This document shows, piece after piece, positions 35,281 to 43,410 of a stretch of 64,000 nucleotides of DNA; positions within the stretch are counted from its first letter, which is position 1, and the number at the start of each line of letters is the position of its first letter. A model generated the notes under the pieces. The model saw only the letters and a list, made by a program, of their open reading frames with translations, was not told where the DNA came from and made no database searches. A program made the position numbers and the translations under genes. The stretch is from Pseudoflavonifractor sp. An85 (GTDB taxonomy: Bacteria; Bacillota; Clostridia; Oscillospirales; Oscillospiraceae): positions 62,001 to 126,000 of the forward strand of contig NZ_NFHE01000003.1 of NCBI RefSeq assembly GCF_002161235.1. The letters are read 5' to 3'.

Positions 35281-37827
35281 TTATCGGATGGCGTCCCGAA
35301 TCTGGGCCATCACCTGATCCACTTCATATTTTAATTCGGCAGCAGACATCCGCTGTGCTCCGTGACCCAGAATAATCATCTGCTCCAGGCCGTCAGAGGT
35401 GGCCACCCGCACCCGGTTGTCCCGGCTGAGCTGGTAGGTGGTGCGCTCAATGTACATGTCGGCGGTCTCCGCCTCCTTGGTGTACACCACGTACAAATCC
35501 CCCAACTTCTCCACCGAGCCCTTGCCGCCTTTGATTTTGTAGGCATCAAACACTACAATCACCTGGCAGCCTCGCCAACTCTGATAGTTGCGCAGCAGGT
35601 CAATGAGCTTGGCCCGGGCTCCGTCCAAATCCTCTCGGGCCAAAGCGGACAGGTCGTCCCAGGCGTGGATGATGTTGTATCCATCCACCAGTACATACTC
35701 CTTGCCTGTGCGGGGTTTCAACCCCTTCCACTTGCGTTCCTTGGGTTTGGCCACCGCTCTCACCGGCTGAAAGGCCCGGGGCTTTACCGCACCATAGGTA
35801 CGGGCAAAAATCTCCTCCAGCTCCTTATCCAAGGCCACCTGAGAAGCGTAGCCCCGTTGCATCGGTGGGGTGGTGGGCTGTGCCTTTCGGGCCCGCTCCT
35901 CCTCTGGCCTCCAGCCGCTGTCCACGTGCATGTGGGAGCGCACCTCGTTCCAGGGGATATGCACGCCCGCTCCATGGTCGCAGAACACCGAGCCTGAGGG
36001 GTTGTCCACATCCCGGTCCGGGTCATAGCCCCGCTCCTCCACCACTTGGGGCGTGTTGTGACAGGGGCGGTACCCGTCCAGGCGGCAGGAGAACCGGCCC
36101 CGGCCCTGGGTGTAGGCCGCCACTTGGCTCCAGTAGTCCCCCACTTCGGACACGGGCAGGGATCCCGTGAGCACCGCCCGGTCCCCCTGCATCTGGGGAC
36201 CTTCAAACTCGCCGCACATACGCTGCACGTCGGTCATGGCCCGGCCCACACTCTCCCCGGGCACCTCCAGACGGAAGGTGTACCAGGGCTCCAACAGGAT
36301 GCTCTCCCCCATCATCAGGCCCTGGCGGATGGCCCGATAGGTGGCCTGGCGGAAGTCGCCCCCTTCCGTGTGCTTCAAGTGTCCCATGCCGGTGAGCAGA
36401 GTCAACTTCACATCCGTAATGGGGGAACCGGTGAGCACCCCCAGATGCTGCCGCTCCACCAGGTGGGTCAATATAAGCCGCTGCCAGTTTCCGTCCAGCA
36501 CATCCTCGGGGCAAACGGTATCAATTTGGATGCCCGCCCCCCGTTCCAGGGGCTCCAGCAGCAAATGTACCTCGGCGTAGTGGCGCAGGGGCTCAAAGTG
36601 TCCCACGCCTTCCACCGGTTTGGCCAGGGTTTCCAGGTAGACGATGCTGCCCGGGCCAAAGGTCACGTCCAGATCGAAGCGGCGGCACAGCTCCCGCTCC
36701 AGCACCTCCCGGTGCACCTGGCCCATGAGCTTCACCCGCACTTGCTCCCCATGGGGCTCCCACTCCACCTGTAGCTGGGGATCTTCCTCCTCCAGACGGC
36801 GCAGCCGCTCCAACAGGGTGGTGGCGTCCACCCCCTGAGGCGGGATTACCTGATAGGACAGCACCGGCTCCAGTTGGGGGCCGTTCCAGTTCTCTTCACA
36901 GCCCAAACCTTCCCCGGCTGCGGTGTGGGTCAGGCCGGTGACGGCGCACACCGTTCCAGCGGTGGCTACATCCACAGCGGTAAACTTGGCCCCGGAGTAC
37001 AGCCGGATCTGGTTGACCTTCTCCTCCCACTGCTTCCCCCGGAGGACCTCCCGCACCTGCAGTCTCCCTCCCGTCACCTTCAGCCAGGTCAGCCGCTCCC
37101 CCTTCTCGTCCCGGGTGATCTTGAACACCCGAGCTCCAAAGGCTTCCGGCCACTCTGGTTCCAGAGTATACCGCTCTACCCCGTCCAGCAGCGCTTCCAC
37201 CCCGTCCACTTGCAGGGCAGAGCCAAAGTACACGGGGAACAGCTGCCGCTGGGTCACCAGCGCCGCCAATTCCTCCTGGGTAAATTCCTCCCCGGCCAGG
37301 TAGCGCTCCATGAGTTCCTCGCTGCACATAGCTGCCCCCTCGCCCCGGGCCTGGGGGTCGGCCATATCCACAAAGCCATGGCCCAGCCGTCCCTCCAACT
37401 GCTGGAGGATAGCCGTCTTTCCCCCATTGGGCTGGTCCATTTTGTTGACAAAGACAAAGGTGGGAACCCCCGCCTGGGTGAGCAGCTGCCACAGAGTTTC
37501 CGTGTGGCCCTGCACCCCGTCGGCAGCGCTGAGCACCAAAATGGCACAGTCCAGCACTTGCAATACCCGCTCTGTCTCCGCAGAAAAGTCCACATGTCCC
37601 GGGGTGTCCACCAGAGTCAGCTCCAGGTCACCCCGGCGCAGAATGGCCTGCTTGGCATAGATGGTGATACCTCGCTCCCGCTCCAACTCCTGGGTGTCCA
37701 AAAAGGCGTCCCCGTGGTCCACCCGGCCCAAGTGCCGGATGCTCCCCGTGACATAGAGCATGGCCTCTGTTAAGGTTGTCTTTCCCGCATCCACATGGGC
37801 CAAGATGCCCGTGGTCAGTCGTTTCAT
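35281..37827 (-). CDS. TetM/EF-G-like translational GTPase fused to a YacP (Rae1)-type NYN ribonuclease domain
   Basis: The 848-residue protein has an EF-G-like GTPase (G1 AHVDAGKTT, G2 region RERGITI, G3 DTPGH, G4 NKMD) and domains II-V of the ribosomal-protection type to about residue 640. After a basic linker a complete NYN domain follows (about 690-848): YVLVDGYNIIHAW, VIVVFDAYKIKGG, ETADMYIERTTY and VATSDGLEQMII, keeping all the acidic residues of the YacP family. YacP/Rae1 of B. subtilis is a ribosome A-site mRNA endonuclease, so the fusion would bring a nuclease to the site where the GTPase binds. Tetracycline resistance is not implied. Single gene. Confidence 0.9.
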   Translation of the reverse strand: MKRLTTGILAHVDAGKTTLTEAMLYVTGSIRHLGRVDHGDAFLDTQELERERGITIYAKQAILRRGDLELTLVDTPGHVDFSAETERVLQVLDCAILVLSAADGVQGHTETLWQLLTQAGVPTFVFVNKMDQPNGGKTAILQQLEGRLGHGFVDMADPQARGEGAAMCSEELMERYLAGEEFTQEELAALVTQRQLFPVYFGSALQVDGVEALLDGVERYTLEPEWPEAFGARVFKITRDEKGERLTWLKVTGGRLQVREVLRGKQWEEKVNQIRLYSGAKFTAVDVATAGTVCAVTGLTHTAAGEGLGCEENWNGPQLEPVLSYQVIPPQGVDATTLLERLRRLEEEDPQLQVEWEPHGEQVRVKLMGQVHREVLERELCRRFDLDVTFGPGSIVYLETLAKPVEGVGHFEPLRHYAEVHLLLEPLERGAGIQIDTVCPEDVLDGNWQRLILTHLVERQHLGVLTGSPITDVKLTLLTGMGHLKHTEGGDFRQATYRAIRQGLMMGESILLEPWYTFRLEVPGESVGRAMTDVQRMCGEFEGPQMQGDRAVLTGSLPVSEVGDYWSQVAAYTQGRGRFSCRLDGYRPCHNTPQVVEERGYDPDRDVDNPSGSVFCDHGAGVHIPWNEVRSHMHVDSGWRPEEERARKAQPTTPPMQRGYASQVALDKELEEIFARTYGAVKPRAFQPVRAVAKPKERKWKGLKPRTGKEYVLVDGYNIIHAWDDLSALAREDLDGARAKLIDLLRNYQSWRGCQVIVVFDAYKIKGGKGSVEKLGDLYVVYTKEAETADMYIERTTYQLSRDNRVRVATSDGLEQMIILGHGAQRMSAAELKYEVDQVMAQIRDAIR

Positions 37828-37914
37828 TGGGTATTCCCCTGCCTTTTCTCTGGTGCTTCCAAAATTCTCGTATCACCAGAGTACCCGATTCCAGGAAATA
37901 TGGCAAGAGGCATC

Positions 37915-38358
37915 TTAGAAAAACATGCGGTACACCATCAGCACACAGCCGTACACCACGCTGGCAAACACGCCATAGGCCAGCACCGGCCCCGCCACGG
38001 TAAACAGTTTGGCGCCAGTGCCTGTGATGCGTCCCTCACTTTGAAATTCCAGAGCCGGGGACACCATGGCGTTGGAAAAACCGGTGATAGGCACCAGGGT
38101 ACCTGCGCCAGCCCGGCGGGCAATGTCGTCAAACACCCCGATTCCCGTGAGGAAGGCTGCCACAAACACCCACGTCAGAGAAACAAACGCCAGGGCATTT
38201 TCCCCAGCCCCCCAGCTCTCGTAGAGAGTGCTCAGCCCCTGGCCCACTCCACAGATGCCGCCGCCCACCAAAAACGCCCAAACCAAATTCTTTCCGGTGG
38301 GGGAAGATTTGGCCCGGGCCATCACATACCGTTGATATTCTTCGTTGCTCATGTTCAT
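37915..38358 (-). CDS. spoVAC: Stage V sporulation protein AC (SpoVAC)
   Basis: The 147-residue protein is a SpoVAC/SpoVAE-type membrane protein with about four to five helices: NLVWAFLVGGGICGVGQGLSTLY, FVSLTWVFVAAFLTGIGVFDDIARRAGAGTLVPITGFSNAMVSPALEF, and AKLFTVAGPVLAYGVFASVVYG. SpoVA channel proteins move Ca-dipicolinate into and out of spores. The YQRYVMARAKSSPTGKN beginning is typical of SpoVAC. Its usual partner genes spoVAD and spoVAE are not adjacent; the gene stands between the GTPase fusion and hemW. GGAGGTG precedes the ATG. Confidence 0.9.
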   Translation of the reverse strand: MNMSNEEYQRYVMARAKSSPTGKNLVWAFLVGGGICGVGQGLSTLYESWGAGENALAFVSLTWVFVAAFLTGIGVFDDIARRAGAGTLVPITGFSNAMVSPALEFQSEGRITGTGAKLFTVAGPVLAYGVFASVVYGCVLMVYRMFF

Positions 38359-38449
38359 GGCACATCACCTCCGTTCCAGTATGTCCAGATGCTGCCGTTC
38401 TATTCATCAAAACGGGTGGACGACACGTCTCTACCGTCCACCCGCTTCA

Positions 38450-39649
38450 TCAGGTCTCCTCTTGTTTTTGTCTGCGAATGCGCTCCAGCGTTCCCCCCAG
38501 AGTGGCATTCTCCTGCAACTCCAACAGCTGCCCAATGAGCTGATTGGATAACAGGAACCCTTCCGGGGTAAACTGCCATCGGCGTCCCCGACGGCGGGCC
38601 CATCCCCGTTGTTCGAATTCTGCCAGTTTGGCCGCAAGGGGCTCAAAATTCATCATGTACTCCCGGCGGTACTCCCACTCATCAATGCCGTGAACGGTAC
38701 GCAGGCGCAGCATCAAATACTCGCTGCCCCGCTCCCGGCGAGTGATCTCCTCCGATTCATCCACCACTTCGCCCCCTTGGAGCATCCCCTGGATATAGGA
38801 ATCCAAGTCGGAGACAAAGGAGTAGCGCCGTCCGCCAAAGTCGGAGTGGGCCGCGGCCCCCAGCCCCATGTACGGATGTCCCATCCAATACTTCATATTA
38901 TGCCGGGATTGACGGCCGGACTTGGCGAAATTGGAGATCTCGTACTGTTCATATCCCGCTTTGGCCAGCCGCTCCACCGTCCACAGGTATAGGGCTGCCT
39001 GTTGATCTTCATCGGGCAAAGTCTCGCCCCGGGCCACACGCTGGGCCAGCGGCGTACCCTCTTCCACCATCAAGCCATAGCAGGAAAGATGTTCCGGGGC
39101 AAGATCCAACGCCTTTTCCACCGTCTCCTCCCAGCTCTCCTGGGTCTGGCCCGGCAGGCCGTAAATCAAATCCAGATTTAAATTTTGAATTTTAGCTTGG
39201 CGCACCGCCGCCACGGCCTCCACCACCTGCTGATAGGTGTGGGGTCGGTGTATGGCACACAGCTCTTGGTCGTTTCCCGATTGCATGCCCATGGAAATGC
39301 GGTTCACACCCACCCGCCGCAGGTGGCGCAACATCTTTACGTCCACGCTGTCCGGGTTGGCCTCCAGGGTGATCTCCACGTCCTTAGACAGGCAAAACCG
39401 CCGCTTGATGGTGCGTAACAGCTCCACCAGCCGCTTCTCTCCGTACCAGGTAGGCGTCCCGCCCCCAATGTATATGCTGTTGAGGGCATAGCTGCGGGCC
39501 ACGGCTCCACTCTCCACAATATGGCGCAACAGAGCCTTCTGATAGTCGTCCATGCGATCTTCCTTACCCGCCAGCGAATAAAAGTCGCAGTAATCACACT
39601 TGCTGCGGCAAAATGGAATGTGCACATACAACCCCAAGCACTCTCCCAT
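38450..39649 (-). CDS. hemW: Radical SAM family heme chaperone HemW
   Basis: The 399-residue protein shows the HemW form of the radical SAM motif (GLYVHIPFCRSKCDYCDFYS, CxxxCxxC plus extra cysteine), the IYIGGGTPTWYGEKRLVELL block, ITLEANPDS, and NRISMGMQSGNDQELCAIHRPHTYQQVVEAV, plus the C-terminal HemW domain. It is related to oxygen-independent coproporphyrinogen oxidase but lacks that enzyme's N-terminal extension. GGGAGG precedes the ATG. Confidence 0.92.
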   Translation of the reverse strand: MGECLGLYVHIPFCRSKCDYCDFYSLAGKEDRMDDYQKALLRHIVESGAVARSYALNSIYIGGGTPTWYGEKRLVELLRTIKRRFCLSKDVEITLEANPDSVDVKMLRHLRRVGVNRISMGMQSGNDQELCAIHRPHTYQQVVEAVAAVRQAKIQNLNLDLIYGLPGQTQESWEETVEKALDLAPEHLSCYGLMVEEGTPLAQRVARGETLPDEDQQAALYLWTVERLAKAGYEQYEISNFAKSGRQSRHNMKYWMGHPYMGLGAAAHSDFGGRRYSFVSDLDSYIQGMLQGGEVVDESEEITRRERGSEYLMLRLRTVHGIDEWEYRREYMMNFEPLAAKLAEFEQRGWARRRGRRWQFTPEGFLLSNQLIGQLLELQENATLGGTLERIRRQKQEET

Positions 39650-39864
39650 AGTCTCGCCTCCCGCTCTTGGAAATTTGCTTTGCCGACGCCATGCCAGTCA
39701 AGCCAGCATCGCCTCCTTCGGCGGCCCCATAAGGGGCAAGAAAAGCGGCTAGAATCAGAGCATCATAGCCATCTCTAGAGTTATGATACCACATTTGCCG
39801 CCTCAATTCAATCGAACCTATTTTTGGAATATAATTTTTATCATTACATTTAATGATATTCTTC

Positions 39865-39893
39865 TTGATATATTAAGGTGGGCATGATATAAT
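39865..39893 (+). promoter_or_regulatory. Promoter of the hemolysin III family gene
   Basis: TTGATA (39865-39870) and a perfect TATAAT (39888-39893) are 17 bp apart, 25 bp before the ATG. The rest of the 269-bp gap after hemW shows nothing else. Confidence 0.7.
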
Positions 39894-39918
39894 ACCCTTC
39901 AGAAAGGATGGTGTCTTT

Positions 39919-40647
39919 ATGGAACACGCACTCACTCCCGATCCCTTCGACGCCCTGCCTCGTCCTCGGAGACGCCCTCAGGAGCACGGACGCACCCCCT
40001 TCGATGGTCTGCGCCCTTGGTCCGCCATCACCCACGGCATTGGGGCTGCCCTGGCCATCCTTGGCACTGTGATTCTTCTGGTTCAGACTGTGGCCACCGG
40101 CGGGGACATTTGGAAGCTGGTGTCCTTCTCCATCTATGGTCTGTCCATGATCGGATTGTATACCGCCTCCACCCTCTACCACTCGGTACACACCACTGCC
40201 AGCAAACGCATCGCCCTGCGCAAATATGACCACGCCTCCATCTACTTTCTCATCGCCGGCACCTACACCCCGGTGTGTCTTACAGCTCTGCGTGGCCCCT
40301 GGGGCTGGTCCATGTTCGGCATCATCTGGGCTCTGGCCATCGCCGGTCTGGTGATGACGCTGTTGTGGATCAACTGCCCCCGGTGGCTCACCTCCACGGT
40401 GTATATCGCCATGGGTTGGCTGGCCGTCATCGCCATTTATCCCCTCTATGTCACCTTGGGGGCTTCTGGAGTAGCATGGCTGTTGTCCGGTGGCATCCTG
40501 TACACCATCGGCGGAGTGCTGTACGCTCTGAAATGGCCCGCCCGGGACAATCCCCGGTTTGGCTGCCACGAGATTTTCCACGTGTTCATCGTGCTGGGCT
40601 CGGTGGCTCACTTTATGATGGTGTATCACGTGTTGCTTCCTCTGTAA
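39919..40647 (+). CDS. Hemolysin III / PAQR-family membrane protein
   Basis: The 242-residue protein has a polar 40-residue N-terminus and seven hydrophobic helices. Family signatures are ITHGIGAALAILG, STLYHSVHT with the conserved Ser and His, KYDHASIYFLIAGTYTPVC with Asp and His, and the last FGCHEIFHVFIVLGSVAHFMMV with two His. Those residues form the metal site of PAQR receptors and hemolysin III proteins, which include ceramidase-like hydrolases. Despite its name the family is not an established toxin. AAAGGATGG precedes the ATG. Confidence 0.92.
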   Translation: MEHALTPDPFDALPRPRRRPQEHGRTPFDGLRPWSAITHGIGAALAILGTVILLVQTVATGGDIWKLVSFSIYGLSMIGLYTASTLYHSVHTTASKRIALRKYDHASIYFLIAGTYTPVCLTALRGPWGWSMFGIIWALAIAGLVMTLLWINCPRWLTSTVYIAMGWLAVIAIYPLYVTLGASGVAWLLSGGILYTIGGVLYALKWPARDNPRFGCHEIFHVFIVLGSVAHFMMVYHVLLPL

Positions 40648-40653
40648 TCCTAT

Positions 40654-40692
40654 AAAAAGTGGCCTTTCCAATAAGGAAAGGCCACTTTTTTA
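40654..40692. terminator. Bidirectional intrinsic terminator
   Basis: AAAAAGTGGCCTTTCC pairs with its complement across a short loop, with T-run on each strand, between the convergent hemolysin III and TrmB-GNAT genes. Confidence 0.93.
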
Positions 40693-41856
40693 ATGTTCTG
40701 CCAGCTGTTCCATGATCCAAACGGCGCTGCCACCCTGGGCCTCACCCTCTCGCAGGTCCTGGAAGCCCATGGACAGCCAGAAATCATGTCCCTGGACATT
40801 TCCCTTCAGGCAACCCAAGCGGATGCTGTCCATGCCTGCATCGGCTGCCGCTCCAGGCAGAGCCTGGGCCACAGCACGGCCGACGCCCTGGCGATGCAAC
40901 TGGGCGTCCACCATGAAAAAGCCCACCCAAAGGGTGCGCTCCCGGGGATAGCCCTCCGCCAGGTCCAGCACAGCGTGCAGCTTTCCATCCTTCCACAGGC
41001 CCACATAGTGCTTGTCCTGCTGGGCACACCGGGGAGGCAGAGAAGCCATATCCTCCCGGATGCTACGCAGAGAGGGCTTCTCCTGGCCCTGGATGTCGTA
41101 ATAAGAGGCATTCCCCTCCATCAGGGCCAACACAGCGGGCAACTCTTCTTCTGTCACGCTGTGAATCTCAAACTGAGGCAGACGCTGGCCCAAAGCAACC
41201 AGCACCGGCACGTCGGGCAGTGCCACCTTGGTGCCCACACACCGGTTGATGGGGGTACCAAGGTTGTGGAACTTCTCCTCGTAGTCGGTCATGATGCCAC
41301 AAATCCCGTGCTCGTGCAGGTTGCGGGTGACCTCAGACAATTCAAAACCTGCCTTAGGAAACTGGAACAGAGACCACTCGTACAGATCCCGGTTGTCCGA
41401 TTTGAAGTGGATCTGACCCCCGTCCCGCAGCACCTGACGGTAGCCGCGCAAAAAGTTCTCATGGGTCAGGCGACGGCGGGAGTGCTTCACAGAGGGCCAG
41501 GGGTCACAGAAGTTGATGTAGAGCAGGTCTACCTCGTCGGGGGCAAAGTATTCGCTGAGACAGGCGGCGTCTCCGTCGATGAAAAAGACGTTGTGCAGCC
41601 CCTTCTCCCGGCACCGTTCCATAGCAATCACCATGGCATCCGGCACCCGCTCCACGGCCACATACAGGTCCTCAGGGTGGGCTGCTGCCGTCTCTGCGGT
41701 AAACCGGCCCTTGCCGCAGCCCAGCTCCAGCCGCAGCCCCTGGGCCTGAGGCATCAACTCCCGCCACTTTCCACGCTGGGCGGTGGGGTCTTTAATCCAC
41801 AACTCGGCGCAAGATTCCATGCGCCGGTCCAAATTCTTCTTCTTTCGCATTCTCAT
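40690..41856 (-). CDS. trmB: tRNA (guanine46-N7)-methyltransferase TrmB fused to a GNAT acetyltransferase domain
   Basis: The first ~230 of 388 residues are TrmB: MRKKKNLDRRMESCAELWI, SAM-binding LRLELGCGKGRFTAETA, YVAVERVPDAMVIAMERC, and the catalytic block INFCDPWPSVKHSRRRLTHENFL. From about 240 on comes a GNAT domain (EIHSVTEEELPAVLALMEGNASYY, WVGFFMVDAQLHRQGVGRAVAQAL with the Q/RxxGxG acetyl-CoA loop, LKGNVQGHDFWLSMGF). Normal TrmB is about 210-240 residues, so the C-terminal enzyme is an addition. The ATG at 41856 follows GAGGTGA; a longer reading upstream lacks a site. Confidence 0.9.
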   Translation of the reverse strand: MRMRKKKNLDRRMESCAELWIKDPTAQRGKWRELMPQAQGLRLELGCGKGRFTAETAAAHPEDLYVAVERVPDAMVIAMERCREKGLHNVFFIDGDAACLSEYFAPDEVDLLYINFCDPWPSVKHSRRRLTHENFLRGYRQVLRDGGQIHFKSDNRDLYEWSLFQFPKAGFELSEVTRNLHEHGICGIMTDYEEKFHNLGTPINRCVGTKVALPDVPVLVALGQRLPQFEIHSVTEEELPAVLALMEGNASYYDIQGQEKPSLRSIREDMASLPPRCAQQDKHYVGLWKDGKLHAVLDLAEGYPRERTLWVGFFMVDAQLHRQGVGRAVAQALPGAAADAGMDSIRLGCLKGNVQGHDFWLSMGFQDLREGEAQGGSAVWIMEQLAEH

Positions 41857-41912
41857 AGGGCTCACCTCATCATATACTGAAAAGAAAGTCGAGAAAATCA
41901 TATCATAAACTC

Positions 41913-41941
41913 TTGCCAAGGGCAAGAAAATCCGCTATAAT
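41913..41941 (+). promoter_or_regulatory. tRNA-Pro promoter, now upstream of a truncated tRNA copy
   Basis: TTGCCA (41913-41918) and a perfect TATAAT (41936-41941) are 17 bp apart, and the first tRNA-Pro 5' half begins 25 bp further on. This is likely the original tRNA-Pro promoter; the intact tRNA now lies 365 bp downstream. Confidence 0.75.
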
Positions 41942-41965
41942 ATAAATCCGTCCAAAACAAAATAT

Positions 41966-42008
41966 CCGGGTGTAGCGCAGTTGGTAGCGCGCCTGCTTTG
42001 GGAGCGTG
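41966..42008 (+). pseudogene. Truncated tRNA-Pro(TGG), 5' half (copy 1)
   Basis: Sequence identical to the first ~40 nt of the intact tRNA-Pro (acceptor 5' strand, D arm, anticodon 5' strand and loop TTTGGGA, GC), then unrelated sequence starting GTG. There is no T arm or acceptor 3' strand, so it cannot fold into a tRNA. It retains the good promoter upstream. Confidence 0.9.
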
Positions 42009-42094
42009 CGGGCTTCATCCATGAGGGATAAAGCGCAACCCCGCAACCCGCTGGGACACTACTAGAAGCGGGAACCATTTCCGCCAAAGCCATT

Positions 42095-42130
42095 GGTCAA
42101 AAACCGGCGTTGACCACATGTTTGACCACA
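42095..42130 (+). repeat. Arm-type repeat block 1 next to the tRNA core
   Basis: TTGACCACA occurs at 42110-42118 and 42122-42130 (12-bp period), with an inverted GGTCAA at 42095. The same block recurs at 42278-42313 before the intact tRNA. This layout resembles integrase/excisionase arm sites flanking a tRNA core. Confidence 0.6.
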
Positions 42131-42147
42131 ATTGGAAAATTCCATAT

Positions 42148-42190
42148 CCGGGTGTAGCGCAGTTGGTAGCGCGCCTGCTTTGGGAGCGTG
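42148..42190 (+). pseudogene. Truncated tRNA-Pro(TGG), 5' half (copy 2)
   Basis: Second copy of the same 5' half, 182 bp after copy 1, again switching to GTG-something immediately after the anticodon arm. It shares with copy 1 the GTG after the breakpoint and, upstream of it, the arm-type repeats. Confidence 0.9.
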
Positions 42191-42277
42191 AGGCCGGAGA
42201 TCGAGCCGCACTTTCTTAAAATCCCGGAAAGCTCTGGGACGCTAAGACTGACGGATTTTTACCCCTCGCCGGGAACT

Positions 42278-42313
42278 GGTCAAAAATCGGCGTTGACCAC
42301 ATGTTTGACCACA
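42278..42313 (+). repeat. Arm-type repeat block 2 next to the tRNA core
   Basis: TTGACCACA at 42293-42301 and 42305-42313 with inverted GGTCAA at 42278-42283; nearly identical to block 1, 183 bp away. Confidence 0.6.
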
Positions 42314-42330
42314 ACTGGAAAAATCCATAT

Positions 42331-42406
42331 CCGGGTGTAGCGCAGTTGGTAGCGCGCCTGCTTTGGGAGCAGGATGTCGCAGGTTCGAATCCTGTCACTC
42401 GGACCA
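42331..42406 (+). tRNA. tRNA-Pro (anticodon TGG)
   Basis: Intact 76-nt gene: acceptor CCGGGTG/CACTCGG (one G-T wobble), D arm with GCGC...GCGC pairing, anticodon stem CCTGC/GCAGG around loop TTTGGGA (anticodon TGG), T arm with GTTCGAATC, discriminator A and encoded CCA. It is the reconstituted gene of three tandem 5' halves and is followed by a terminator. Confidence 0.95.
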
Positions 42407-42411
42407 AATTT

Positions 42412-42454
42412 CGCAGAAAAGCCGCCTATTTATTCGGTTTTTCTGCGTTTTTTG
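42412..42454 (+). terminator. tRNA-Pro terminator
   Basis: CGCAGAAAAgCC pairs with GGtTTTTCTGCG and is followed by TTTTTTG. It lies 5 bp after the CCA end. Confidence 0.85.
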
Positions 42455-42634
42455 TTCGATTTTTGCAGTTTTTCTATTTGCTGTTTCGTGGTGATTCAAG
42501 GGCCAAAACAGCGGCAGGCACATGAGCGAGGATGGCTGCCGAAACAGCCAAATCCCTAACCCATCCCTAACGGGGAAACTTCCGCATTTTGCCGTTCCTA
42601 TCGGTGCCGTTGTCGGCTACTCCTGATCGTATGT

Positions 42635-42679
42635 CTACGCTGCGTAGGTCGTGAAGTAGGATTTCTCCTGCTATAAGTC
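42635..42679 (+). promoter_or_regulatory. Orphan copy of the CTACGCTGCGTAG operator-promoter
   Basis: The 13-bp palindrome CTACGCTGCGTAG (42635-42647), then TCTCCTGCTATAAG, matches the region upstream of the XRE-desulfoferrodoxin gene at 44948-44990. Here no plus-strand gene follows for 700 bp. The rest of 42455-42700 shows nothing else. Confidence 0.45.
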
Positions 42680-42700
42680 AATCTTTGACCTATCTTAAAT

Positions 42701-43063
42701 TCAATAGAGCGTCCACCAGTATTCGAACACTTTGCGATACTGGTTGCCCTTCTTCGATAGGCCGAAATACTTACGGACCTTTCGATTGGATCTTCGCTTC
42801 AGATACCGTTGACAATTGCTGGACTTCATATACTGAACGTGCAGTCCGGAATGAAGTAACGTTCTTAATCTCTCATAGTCTCCCTTGATATACCCCATGT
42901 TTGGTGCATACCTGCTGTGTTGAATCAAAAACAGAAGATGGTCTGAGTGCCTGACGCACTGGGTGCGGCGATATTGGCGGCCAGAACGTCGACCACATCC
43001 GGGCTCGTTTTTAGTAGATCCCAAGATCTCGGCGATCCGCTTGTTTAACTCTTGCTCTGTCAT
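42701..43063 (-). CDS. Hypothetical mobile-element protein (120 aa)
   Basis: The protein starts MTEQELNKRIAEILGSTKN with AGGAAG upstream and ends with a basic tail, RRSNRKVRKYFGLSKKGNQY ... FEYWWTLY, a type of ending I associate with small conserved proteins of clostridial integrative elements. The middle (GCGRRSGRQYRRTQCVRHS) reads unlike a folded protein, so an internal frameshift or decay is possible. It sits just right of the tRNA-Pro attachment region. Confidence 0.45.
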   Translation of the reverse strand: MTEQELNKRIAEILGSTKNEPGCGRRSGRQYRRTQCVRHSDHLLFLIQHSRYAPNMGYIKGDYERLRTLLHSGLHVQYMKSSNCQRYLKRRSNRKVRKYFGLSKKGNQYRKVFEYWWTLY

Positions 43064-43410
43064 AAGTCTTCCTGCTCTGTACGGTCCGGGTGATAGGGTT
43101 GACCCCGTGCCAGGAGCCACGCTGTTTTGCGTGGTATTCCCGCCGGGCATTCTTACTGCGTTTGTCCAATGGAATCAACTGCGTCACAGCTGATCATCTC
43201 CTTCTTTTTGTCTTGGTGTGATCACCCCAGAGGGCATAGCGCAGCAATAGCTGGCTGATATACTGATGGCACCGTGAATGTTCCCATAGCAGACTCCTCT
43301 ATAACGATTTCATTACAAATGGCAAAGATCACTTGCTATTTCAGAGCACATCAGGTATGCTAAGATACTCCGCTGAGGCGGAGACATCCTAATGAATGGA
43401 GGCGATCCAT
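43064..43410. other. Gene-free stretch
   Basis: These 347 bp separate the divergent 42.7-kb ORF and the XRE gene at 43411. The only structure seen is a short hairpin CTCCGC-TGAG-GCGGAG at 43369-43384, about 27 bp before the XRE start, which could be an operator. Confidence 0.4.

Noticed and set aside
35281-37827. Calling the GTPase fusion a tetracycline-resistance gene
   Set aside because: The GTPase is only TetM-like; the added nuclease domain and core-genome setting argue against assuming resistance.
42216-42407. Minus-strand 63-codon frame across the tRNA-Pro
   Set aside because: It is the antisense of the tRNA gene, a well-known false ORF type.
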